A stretch of DNA of 64,000 nucleotides from positions 17,583-81,582 of the forward strand of contig JAAYPK010000019.1 of NCBI GenBank assembly GCA_012519845.1. The letters run 5' to 3'. This document shows, piece after piece, positions 26,143 through 34,065 of this stretch. The position numbers were made by a program, and so were the translations under genes. Source of the DNA: Clostridiales bacterium. GTDB taxonomy: Bacteria > Bacillota > Clostridia > Clostridiales > Clostridiaceae. The notes below the pieces were generated by a model that was given only the letters and a program-made list of their open reading frames with translations, was not told where the DNA came from and made no database searches. Every line of letters starts with the position of its first letter. The stretch's first letter is position 1.

Positions 26143-26922
26143 TTAACTTCTCATATTATTAATCATGCCCCACATATCATCAGCAGTTTGTAAACTCTTT
26201 GAACTTAATTGAAATGCTCTTTGAGTTACTATCATATCTGTCATTTCTTGTGCTACATCAACATTAGATCCTTCTAAATATCCTTGATGAATCCTTGTAT
26301 TATCTACATCAACTATTCTTACATCTGCACCTTCTGCAGGAACAAACAAATTATTTCCAACTGAATTAAAGGCATTATCACCTGTTGCAGTATACAAATT
26401 AATCTTTCCTACTCTATTAAATATATTATTTTCTTTTCTATATACATAACCTTCAGTATCAACCATAAAACTGTCAACAGTAAAAGGTGTATTCTCTTCA
26501 TTTCTGCCTGGATCAAATTCAATATCAACTTTATTTCCAAATGAATCTACTAATCTTCCAAGAGAATCTATTTTAAAAGCTCCATCTCTTGTATAAACTT
26601 TAGTTCCATCTGGTTGTGTTAGTCTAAAATATTGTCCTTCTCCCTCAATACATAAATCCGTTGCTATTTCTGTCACCATTAAATTTCCTTGATGTCCATC
26701 TCTATACCAAGCAGTTGTTCTTGTACCAGTACCCATAATAGAAGTTTTATCATATATAGGATATCCTCTTCTATCTAGTGATTCGCTAAGCAAATCCTTA
26801 AAACCAATTTCCAACTTTTTATAGCCTGCTGTGCTTGAATTTGCTAAGTTGTTACTTATAACATCCAACCTTTCTTGATTGGCATTCATACCAGTTCTAC
26901 TTGTCCATAATGTTCTTAACAT
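26143..26922 (-). CDS. flgG: Flagellar basal-body rod protein FlgG
   Basis: A 259-residue rod/hook-family protein with the N-terminal motif ANQERLDVISNNLANSSTAGYKK and C-terminal EMTDMIVTQRAFQLSSKSLQTADDM. Between them is the FlgE/F/G-like domain (YTRDGAFKIDSLGRLVDSFG). It forms part of the distal rod. It follows a paralogous gene by 18 bases and is the last gene of the flagellar operon. The pair corresponds to the FlhO/FlhP (FlgF/FlgG) pair of other Firmicutes; which of the two is strictly FlgG is by similarity. Confidence 0.9.
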   Translation of the reverse strand: MLRTLWTSRTGMNANQERLDVISNNLANSSTAGYKKLEIGFKDLLSESLDRRGYPIYDKTSIMGTGTRTTAWYRDGHQGNLMVTEIATDLCIEGEGQYFRLTQPDGTKVYTRDGAFKIDSLGRLVDSFGNKVDIEFDPGRNEENTPFTVDSFMVDTEGYVYRKENNIFNRVGKINLYTATGDNAFNSVGNNLFVPAEGADVRIVDVDNTRIHQGYLEGSNVDVAQEMTDMIVTQRAFQLSSKSLQTADDMWGMINNMRS

Positions 26923-26940
26923 AATTATCCTCCCTTCTTA

Positions 26941-27705
26941 TTATACTTGTCCAACCTTATTAGCTGCTTTATCTAAGGTTCCGTCTAACATAGTTAATAT
27001 TTTTTGATTAGTTTCAAAATTTCTCATTACTGTCATCATATTTACCATTTCATTTGTAATATTTACATTTGATGCTTCAGTAAATCCTTGCTTAACATAT
27101 ACAGCTGCATCATTAATTGGATTTTCCCCTTGATAATAATTATCTCCTATTTTTACTAAGGTACTATAATCTTCAAAATCTGCTGTAGCTAAAGATTGCG
27201 TAGAAACACCATTAATTTGAACATTATTATATTTATCTATAACAAAATCTGAATCTCCAACGTAAATAGGCTCTAACTCTCCTGCAGCATTTCTGCCTAG
27301 AACTCTATCTCCTGTTGTAGTAATTAATAATCCATCAGTATTAACTTTAAAATTTCCATCCCTAGTATATACTACATTATTTCCGTTTTGAACCATAAAA
27401 AAGCCACGTCCATCTATTGCAAAATCAGTAGTCTTGCCAGTTTCTTTAAAATCTCCTTGGGTAAACTTAGTTGTTACTTCATCAATTTTGGTTCCTAAAC
27501 TTAATGTTCCTAATTTATTTACAACATTCTTATTACCTACAATTTTGTCTCTATTTTGCAACATTACTTCTGGGAAACTTTTTAATACCAAATCCTCTGA
27601 TTTATACCCTATTGTATTTGCATTTGCCATATTATTTGCAATTGTATTCTGTTTGTTTTCCAATGTTATCATGCCTGACACTGCTGTATAAAGGCTTCTA
27701 ATCAT
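26941..27705 (-). CDS. flgF: Flagellar rod protein FlgF/FlhO type
   Basis: A 254-residue paralogue of FlgG: N-terminal TLENKQNTIANNMANANTIGYKS, central VYTRDGNFKVNTDGLLITTTG, C-terminal VNMMTVMRNFETNQKILTM. It belongs to the proximal/distal rod set. The ATG at 27705 lies 3 bases after the stop of the 74-residue gene and uses its AAAGGATGGGG end as ribosome-binding site, so translation is probably coupled. Confidence 0.87.
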   Translation of the reverse strand: MIRSLYTAVSGMITLENKQNTIANNMANANTIGYKSEDLVLKSFPEVMLQNRDKIVGNKNVVNKLGTLSLGTKIDEVTTKFTQGDFKETGKTTDFAIDGRGFFMVQNGNNVVYTRDGNFKVNTDGLLITTTGDRVLGRNAAGELEPIYVGDSDFVIDKYNNVQINGVSTQSLATADFEDYSTLVKIGDNYYQGENPINDAAVYVKQGFTEASNVNITNEMVNMMTVMRNFETNQKILTMLDGTLDKAANKVGQV

Positions 27706-27708
27706 ATT

Positions 27709-27933
27709 TTATTCCCCATCCTTTCTAAAAAAAACTTTACAATCCTCATCTGTATGCATTCCTAAATCTCTTGCTTTTTCCTCAATTTGAGCATCAGTAA
27801 GGGAATTGGTACTTTTGTATCCCAGCATAAGAATTATTCCTAATACTAGCCCTATTCCAATTCCAAGAAGTACTTTTGAATCACATATTATGTTAAATAT
27901 TTTTTTTATTCCTTGAATAAACTTTTTACTAAT
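27709..27933 (-). CDS. Small single-span membrane protein, apparent AUU start (74 aa)
   Basis: A frame of 75 codons between the coiled-coil gene and flgF. It has no ATG, GTG or TTG at a sensible position. The upstream in-frame stop is only 15 bases before an ATT, and AAGGGGGAA stands at ideal distance from that ATT, so an AUU start at 27933 is inferred. Residues about 20-38 form a membrane helix (VLLGIGIGLVLGIILMLGY), and the soluble tail reads LTDAQIEEKARDLGMHTDED, like tails of small MltG/YceG-like clostridial proteins. It overlaps the previous gene by 28 bases in another frame. Its place in the operon suggests a role at the basal body or cell wall. Confidence 0.7.
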   Translation of the reverse strand: MSKKFIQGIKKIFNIICDSKVLLGIGIGLVLGIILMLGYKSTNSLTDAQIEEKARDLGMHTDEDCKVFFRKDGE

Positions 27934-28304
27934 AGTACTTCCCCCTTACCTAATGATAATTTGTTACATATCTCTTCTTCAGTATATCCCTCTTTAATTA
28001 ATTTCATAATTATTGATTTTTTATCTGTAGCTTCTATATTGTTATGATTACTTTTTATGACCTTATTCTCATTTGTGCTTAACTCATTTTTCTTAATTAT
28101 TTCTTTAAGCTCTAATATTTCCTGTTGCATTTCAGTTAAACTTTCTGCAACATCTTTTCTAATTTGAGCTATTTCAGTTTGAACCTCTGAAATATCCTCC
28201 TTTTTATATTTTAACACATGGCTAAAGGAATTTTCTTTCTTATTTATGGCTTTTGTGTTAACAATTATTAAAATAATTCCAAATAATATTAATATATATG
28301 GCAT
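27906..28304 (-). CDS. Membrane-anchored coiled-coil protein with C-terminal helix-turn-helix-like tail
   Basis: A 132-residue protein: an N-terminal membrane helix (YILILFGIILIIVNT), a charged coiled coil (about residues 38-75, EVQTEIAQIRKDVAESLTEM), then a small helical tail (KLIKEGYTEEEICNKLSLGKGEVLLV) that looks like a helix-turn-helix of the DUF6115/sigma-associated type. Similar proteins lie after sigD in clostridial flagellar operons; the function is not established. It begins 9 bases after sigD, and its end overlaps the next small gene. Confidence 0.75.
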   Translation of the reverse strand: MPYILILFGIILIIVNTKAINKKENSFSHVLKYKKEDISEVQTEIAQIRKDVAESLTEMQQEILELKEIIKKNELSTNENKVIKSNHNNIEATDKKSIIMKLIKEGYTEEEICNKLSLGKGEVLLVKSLFKE

Positions 28305-28313
28305 AATTTCCCT

Positions 28314-29039
28314 CTATAAATAATTTAAATTTTTCATTTTTTCTCTAAGATTTCTAATGGCTCTACTATGTAACTGACAAACTCTTGACTCAGATATTTC
28401 TAAAACATGTCCAATTTCTTTTAGGGTTAACCCTTCATAATAGTATAAATTTAAAATAGTTCTATCCTTTTCATTAAGGCCTTCAATACCTTTAACAAGC
28501 ATTTCCAGCCTTTCACTATTCTCATACCTTTCCTCTGGGCTTGGACTATTTTTATCTTCAATTACATTCATTAATGTAACTTCTTCATCATCCGAAAACA
28601 ATATGTCTTCTAATGATACAATTGAAATATAATTTATATAGTTCTCTATTTCTCCAACAGCACTTAATGATATTTTAAGTTCCTTAGCAATTTCATCATT
28701 AGTTGGTTCTCTTAGTAATTTTTTTTGTAATTTTTCAACTGCTAAATTATATTTATTTAATTTGTCCATTGCACCTTTAGATATTGGTCTGTTTTTTCTG
28801 ATTTCATCAATTATTGCTCCTCTAATTCTAATTGATGCGTAAGAAGAAAACTTAATCCCTTTTGTAGAATCAAACTTTGATATAGCATCAATCAAACCAA
28901 TTATTCCATAGCTAACTAAATCATCATACTCCATTATTTTGCTATTATTTAAATTTATTCTAGATGCTATGTACTTTACCAAAGGTAAATATTCTTCTAT
29001 TATTTGCTCTCTGTATTTTAAAGATTCCATGGCAGTCAT
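28314..29039 (-). CDS. sigD: Flagellar sigma factor sigma-28 (SigD/FliA)
   Basis: A 241-residue sigma factor of the FliA/WhiG type. Region 2 shows YDDLVSYGIIGLIDAISKFD and KFSSYASIRIRGAIIDEIRK; region 4 shows GLTLKEIGHVLEISESRVCQ. It directs late flagellar genes, including the yjfB-flagellin unit whose promoter here carries a CGATA core. Its location deep in the class II operon, after flhF-flhG and the PilZ gene, is typical of Firmicutes. Confidence 0.95.
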   Translation of the reverse strand: MTAMESLKYREQIIEEYLPLVKYIASRINLNNSKIMEYDDLVSYGIIGLIDAISKFDSTKGIKFSSYASIRIRGAIIDEIRKNRPISKGAMDKLNKYNLAVEKLQKKLLREPTNDEIAKELKISLSAVGEIENYINYISIVSLEDILFSDDEEVTLMNVIEDKNSPSPEERYENSERLEMLVKGIEGLNEKDRTILNLYYYEGLTLKEIGHVLEISESRVCQLHSRAIRNLREKMKNLNYL

Positions 29040-29050
29040 AGTACCACTCC

Positions 29051-29674
29051 TTAAATATAATCTCTTTGTTTTCGCATTTGATTGAAAACCTTTTGAATAA
29101 TTTTATCTCTTGTTCTTTCACTTATATTGATAAACTTTACTGCACAGACTTGTTCTCTTGTAGTTTTTTCTATCTCTCTAACTATCGATCCTTCAACTTG
29201 TAATTTTTCATCCTCTGTGTATATGTTAATCAATAATTTTTCATCCTTATCGAAATATTCTTGAACACTCATTTTCATTCCGCCACCACTTAAATTCAAA
29301 ATCATTGCTCTTTTCCATTGACCAGATGGCATACTTTCTTTTCTATAAAATGCATATTCAACCAAATCTACTCTAACAAAATTCCTTCTTTGAACTTTTT
29401 GAACATCATATGGTAATTCTAATTTATATAATGGAATATTATTTTCAAGCTTTTTATCTATTGCTTTAGTTTTAAATATATAATAACAATCTGAATAATA
29501 ATAGTTCATTTCTATTTCATCACCTAATGATATATCTAAAAATCTTCCACCTTCCCCAATTGGTATATTAATAAGCATATAGTCTTCTCTTAAATCTTGA
29601 ATGGTACATTTATATGCAATCTTATCACTATATATAATAATATTCCCATTAATACTGAACTTTGCACTAGACAT
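29051..29674 (-). CDS. YcgR-like flagellar brake, PilZ-domain c-di-GMP receptor
   Basis: A 207-residue two-domain protein: an N-terminal YcgR/YpfA-like beta domain (residues 1-95) and a C-terminal PilZ domain. The c-di-GMP binding signature is intact: RRNFVRV (RxxxR) and LNLSGGGM ([D/N]xSxxG). In Bacillus and enterics such proteins slow the motor by contacting MotA or the switch when c-di-GMP is high. It lies between flhG and sigD in the same operon. The EIIC-EAL protein of this window would lower its ligand. Confidence 0.9.
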   Translation of the reverse strand: MSSAKFSINGNIIIYSDKIAYKCTIQDLREDYMLINIPIGEGGRFLDISLGDEIEMNYYYSDCYYIFKTKAIDKKLENNIPLYKLELPYDVQKVQRRNFVRVDLVEYAFYRKESMPSGQWKRAMILNLSGGGMKMSVQEYFDKDEKLLINIYTEDEKLQVEGSIVREIEKTTREQVCAVKFINISERTRDKIIQKVFNQMRKQRDYI

Positions 29675-29689
29675 TGTTATTTCCCTCCT

Positions 29690-30541
29690 CTAAGACAATA
29701 GCTCCATTAGATTTTTAAAAACCTTTTTGGGAGTTTTACTTAATTCAAATACCTCTTTCATATCTATTCTCTTTGCAATTAAATCTATAGATTTTGAAGC
29801 ATCTGATTTAGGATATAATATAGTAAAAGGTACCTGCTTCTTTACTCCTTCTATTAACTTTTTATCCTCTAAAATACTTCCAAAATATTTAACTTTATAA
29901 AAAAGAAATTTTTCTACTGCATTACTTAAATTGTTAAACGCAGTAACTCCCTCATTTTTATTTGATACCTTATTAACAATTACATTTAATGGAACAGAAA
30001 CATCATTTATAATTGAAGTTTTTATTAAACTGTATGAATCTGTTATAGAAGTTGGCTCTGGAGTTATTACTATAATAGCTTCATCCGAGGATTTTAAAAA
30101 AGCTAAAATACTTCTATTTACACCAGCCCCTGTATCTATGAGTATATAATCAAATTCATTCATATTCTCTAATTCATTAATTAAATAATCTCTTTCATTA
30201 ATTGTTAATTCATCAATAACATTTATGCCAGATCCTGCTGGAAGCAATTTTAACCCATATGGTCCATCTAGGATTATATCTTTTATTGAAATACCTTTAA
30301 GTAAATCTAATAAATTATATTTTGGATATAATCCCATTAAAACATCATCATTGCCCATTCCTATATCAGCATCTAAAATTAAAACTTTTTTCCCATTCTT
30401 TTGTAATGCTATTCCTATATTTACAACTATATTACTTTTACCAACTCCACCTTTACCTGATGTAATAGTTATTATTTTCGGTACTTTTTCTTTAACATCA
30501 TTTTTAAATAAATTTCTCAAGCTGTGAGCTTGATCTAACAT
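29690..30541 (-). CDS. flhG: Flagellar number regulator FlhG (MinD-like ATPase)
   Basis: A 283-residue ParA/MinD-family ATPase with deviant Walker A SGKGGVGKSN, Walker B (YILIDTGAGV) and a D-G switch region (DADIGMGNDD). It works with FlhF and the C-ring to set flagellar number and position. It overlaps flhF by 7 bases. The C-terminal amphipathic helix (residues 262-283) is compatible with a membrane-targeting sequence. Confidence 0.94.
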   Translation of the reverse strand: MLDQAHSLRNLFKNDVKEKVPKIITITSGKGGVGKSNIVVNIGIALQKNGKKVLILDADIGMGNDDVLMGLYPKYNLLDLLKGISIKDIILDGPYGLKLLPAGSGINVIDELTINERDYLINELENMNEFDYILIDTGAGVNRSILAFLKSSDEAIIVITPEPTSITDSYSLIKTSIINDVSVPLNVIVNKVSNKNEGVTAFNNLSNAVEKFLFYKVKYFGSILEDKKLIEGVKKQVPFTILYPKSDASKSIDLIAKRIDMKEVFELSKTPKKVFKNLMELLS

Positions 30542-31968
30542 ACATTTTCATCCCCCAATACTAACTTAGCAATTTCATCTTTTGTTGGAACCATGAGATC
30601 ATCTGGAACATTTTGTCCAGTTGTTAAATATCTTATAGGTTTACCAGTTCTTTTGTAAATGTTGTAAATAGATCCATAAGTAGAAGTTTCATCTACCTTT
30701 GTGATAATAACTTTATCATAATTTAGTTCTTTATATCCTTCAGTAATAATTTTAATATCACTGTTTTTCGTTGAAGAACTTACCACTAAATTAACTGATG
30801 TTGGCTTTGCTTTTTCTATTAGTAGTCTAAGTTCAGAAATTTGCATAGTATTTTTGCTACTACGTCCTGTAGTATCGATAAATACGATATCACAATCCTC
30901 CATTGTTTTTATTGCATCTTCCATTTCTTTTACGGAAATTGCAACTTTAAAAGGAATATTCATTATTTCTGCATATGTCTTTAATTGTTCTACTGCTCCA
31001 ATTCTATATGTATCTATTGTAATTAATCCTACTTTTTTCTTTTCAATAAGAGAATATTTACCTGCTAGTTTAGCAATTGTTGTTGTTTTTCCAACACCTG
31101 TAGGCCCTACCAATACAACATTACCTTTCATTTTCTCATTTGTTACTCTAACTTCTGACTTTATTATTTTTCTTAGACTTTCTTTAACATCTTTAATATC
31201 AATCTTTCCTTTTAAATCCTTATAAAAATCCAAATCAATATCAATTTCATCCATTACTTCCTGCAATGCATCTTTATTATTATCAATATGATTAGTATTT
31301 TCTAAAACTCTATTCAGTATTTCCTTCATGTTTTTTATTTCTTCTTCAATATTTTCATTGCTAGAGGTTCCACTTTTTGAAGTTGTTTTTCTTTGTGTTG
31401 TTCTTTTAGCTGGTGTTTTTTTAACTTCGCTTTCATCCTCTTTACTTATAGTTTTTTTAGTTGACTTCTTAGGTGTACTATCCTCTTCATTTTTTTCTTC
31501 TTGAGTGACATCCTTATTTTGAGAAACTTTTTTTACTATTTCCTTTAATGGAATAGGCTCATGAGGAATAAATTTGTCATTTTCTTTTTCTATTACCGGT
31601 GGTAATTCAACTTCATTATTTTCCTCTTGTTTTATTTCTATTTTAGAGGATTCCTCATATATAGGTTTTTCTTCAATTTCTTTTTCTTCTTTAAAATTAT
31701 CTCTCATTATCCTTTTTATATCATCTATTGAATTTTTAAAATCCTCGTCTTCTTTTTTAGTATTAACCCTCTTTTCTTTTTTCTTATAATCTTTAGACTC
31801 ATTTTCAATTGCAGCAGTTACTTCAATTTGTTTTTCTGAAAACAATCCTTTTAATCCTGGCTTCTTAACTTTTCTTTGACTTATAATTACAGCTTCTCTT
31901 CCCAGTTCATATCTAATTCTTGTTAGAGCTTCATTCATATTATTTACTACATATTTTTTTATTATCAT
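30535..31968 (-). CDS. flhF: Flagellar biosynthesis SRP-type GTPase FlhF
   Basis: A 477-residue protein: a basic N-terminal region, a long charged low-complexity linker (about residues 80-215, rich in Lys and Glu), then an N-domain and a G-domain with GPTGVGKTTTIAKLAG, DTYRIGAVEQL, DTTGRS and TKVDET. It recruits the first flagellar components to the membrane. Its gene abuts flhA (no gap) and overlaps flhG. The linker is longer than in Bacillus FlhF (366 residues). Confidence 0.95.
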   Translation of the reverse strand: MIIKKYVVNNMNEALTRIRYELGREAVIISQRKVKKPGLKGLFSEKQIEVTAAIENESKDYKKKEKRVNTKKEDEDFKNSIDDIKRIMRDNFKEEKEIEEKPIYEESSKIEIKQEENNEVELPPVIEKENDKFIPHEPIPLKEIVKKVSQNKDVTQEEKNEEDSTPKKSTKKTISKEDESEVKKTPAKRTTQRKTTSKSGTSSNENIEEEIKNMKEILNRVLENTNHIDNNKDALQEVMDEIDIDLDFYKDLKGKIDIKDVKESLRKIIKSEVRVTNEKMKGNVVLVGPTGVGKTTTIAKLAGKYSLIEKKKVGLITIDTYRIGAVEQLKTYAEIMNIPFKVAISVKEMEDAIKTMEDCDIVFIDTTGRSSKNTMQISELRLLIEKAKPTSVNLVVSSSTKNSDIKIITEGYKELNYDKVIITKVDETSTYGSIYNIYKRTGKPIRYLTTGQNVPDDLMVPTKDEIAKLVLGDENVC

Positions 31969-34038
31969 CTATAATTCTACAACTCCTTCTGTTCTTATTT
32001 CTACATCATTTGGTATTTCGTTTAATGATATTACCATTAAATGTGGGAAAGCCATTTCTGTTAATTTTCTAAATACACATCTAATATTTGGTGATACTAA
32101 AATTACTTGTTGATTATTATAGAAATAAACACTATCTAAAGTATTTTTTAAATTGTGGAATATCTTAGTAGTAGTGTCAGGATCAATTGCTGGGAAAGAT
32201 CCCTGAACAGACTTTTGTATATTAGAAGCAATTAATTCTTCAAGTTCTGGATGTAAAGTTACAACTGTTATTGCTTTTTCCTCATCTATTATTTGATTAC
32301 ATATTGTCCTTCCAAGTGCAAATCTAACATACTCAGTTAATACCTCTATATCCTTTGTATTTCTTGAATTATCTGCTAATGATTCCATTATTGTAACCAT
32401 ATCTTTTATTGGAACTTTTTCTCTTAATAAATTCTGTAATACCTTTTGCAATTCTCCAATAGTAATTAACTCTGGTATTAATTCCTCAACTACTGCTGAG
32501 TATTTTTCTTTTACATTTTCAACTATTAACTTAACTTCTTGTCTTCCTAATAATTCATAAGAATGTGACTTAATAGTTTCTGTTAAGTGGGTTACCATAA
32601 CTGTAATTGGATCTACAACAGTTAATCCTTTTATTTCTGCTTCTTCCCTTTGATCCTTATTAATCCATACTGCTGGAAGATTGAATGTAGGTTCAATGGT
32701 TTTTATTCCTGGAATTTCAGTATTTTCTCCAGTTGGATCCATACATAAAAGCATATTTGCCATTAATTCAGCTGATTCTATTACTGTACCCCTTATCTTA
32801 ATAACATACTCATTAGTTTTTAATTGAAGATTATCCCTAATTCTTATTGGTTGTACAACTATTCCCATTTCTATTGCACATTGTCTTCTTACAGATGCAA
32901 TTCTTTGAAGTAAATCTCCTCCTGCGCTTTCATCAGCCAGTGGAATTAATCCATAACCTATTTCTACTTCCATAGGCTCTACAGATATTAACTTCATAAC
33001 ATTCTCAGGCTCTTTTCTTTCAATTTCTAGTTCCTCATCTTCTTGCAGTGCCATTTCAATTTTTTCATTCTTTTTCTCTTCTCTATATAATAAATATGCA
33101 AGTACTCCTGTTGCTAATGATGCTAATAAAAATGGAAACTTAGGCATATTAGGAATTAATGCTAATACAAACATTATTACACTTGCTATAGCACATACAA
33201 CTGGGAAACCTGTTAATTGTGTCGCAAGAGTTTTACCAAAGTTATCTTCGCTTCCTGAACGAGTTACTAAGATACCTGAGGATGTAGATATTAATAAAGC
33301 AGGTATTTGGCTAACAAGTCCATCACCAACAGTAAGCCTAATATATGTTTGAGCTGACTCTCCTGCTGACATACCATTCATCATAACTCCAATTAGTATA
33401 CCACCAACAATATTAATAACAGTAATAATAATCCCTGCTATTGCATCTCCCTTTACAAACTTAGAGGCACCATCCATAGCTCCATAGAAATCTGCTTCTG
33501 ATTGTAAATCCTTTCTCTTTTTCTTTGCTGTTGCTTCATCAATCAGCCCTGCATTTAAATCTGCATCTATACTCATTTGCTTTCCTGGCATTGCATCAAG
33601 TGTAAATCTTGCAGATACTTCTGAAACTCTTCCAGCACCATTTGTAATAACAATAAATTGAATTATTATAATAATTAAAAATATAATTATTCCTACTACA
33701 TAATTACCACCAATTACAAATTCACCAAAAGCCTCAATTATATTTCCGGCATCTGCTTCTGTTAAAATAAGTCTTGTAGACGAAATATTTAGTGCTAACC
33801 TAAATAAAGTGGTAACAAGCAATAATGTTGGGAAAACTGATAATTGCAATACATTTGTAGTGAACATTGTAATTAGCATAATAATAATTGATAAAGTAAT
33901 ATTAAATGCCAATAATACATCCAAAACTTGTTTAGGTAAAGGAATTATAATCATTAGAACTATTCCAATAACTACAAAAGCTACTAATACATCTAGGTTA
34001 TCTTTAATTTTAAAACTTTTCTTACTTTGTGCTTCCAA
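31969..34038 (-). CDS. flhA: Flagellar type III export gate protein FlhA
   Basis: A 689-residue protein with about eight N-terminal membrane helices and a cytoplasmic C-terminal domain that receives chaperone-substrate complexes. The conserved FHIPEP-like region is seen (TLFRLALNISSTRLIL, RVSEVSARFTLDAMPGKQMS, AMDGASKFVKGDAIAG). The start is a TTG at 34038 with GGATGGGG upstream. It lies 27 bases after the fliR-flhB fusion. Confidence 0.96.
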   Translation of the reverse strand: MEAQSKKSFKIKDNLDVLVAFVVIGIVLMIIIPLPKQVLDVLLAFNITLSIIIMLITMFTTNVLQLSVFPTLLLVTTLFRLALNISSTRLILTEADAGNIIEAFGEFVIGGNYVVGIIIFLIIIIIQFIVITNGAGRVSEVSARFTLDAMPGKQMSIDADLNAGLIDEATAKKKRKDLQSEADFYGAMDGASKFVKGDAIAGIIITVINIVGGILIGVMMNGMSAGESAQTYIRLTVGDGLVSQIPALLISTSSGILVTRSGSEDNFGKTLATQLTGFPVVCAIASVIMFVLALIPNMPKFPFLLASLATGVLAYLLYREEKKNEKIEMALQEDEELEIERKEPENVMKLISVEPMEVEIGYGLIPLADESAGGDLLQRIASVRRQCAIEMGIVVQPIRIRDNLQLKTNEYVIKIRGTVIESAELMANMLLCMDPTGENTEIPGIKTIEPTFNLPAVWINKDQREEAEIKGLTVVDPITVMVTHLTETIKSHSYELLGRQEVKLIVENVKEKYSAVVEELIPELITIGELQKVLQNLLREKVPIKDMVTIMESLADNSRNTKDIEVLTEYVRFALGRTICNQIIDEEKAITVVTLHPELEELIASNIQKSVQGSFPAIDPDTTTKIFHNLKNTLDSVYFYNNQQVILVSPNIRCVFRKLTEMAFPHLMVISLNEIPNDVEIRTEGVVEL

Positions 34039-34065
34039 ATTAACCCCATCCTTTAATTGACCATT

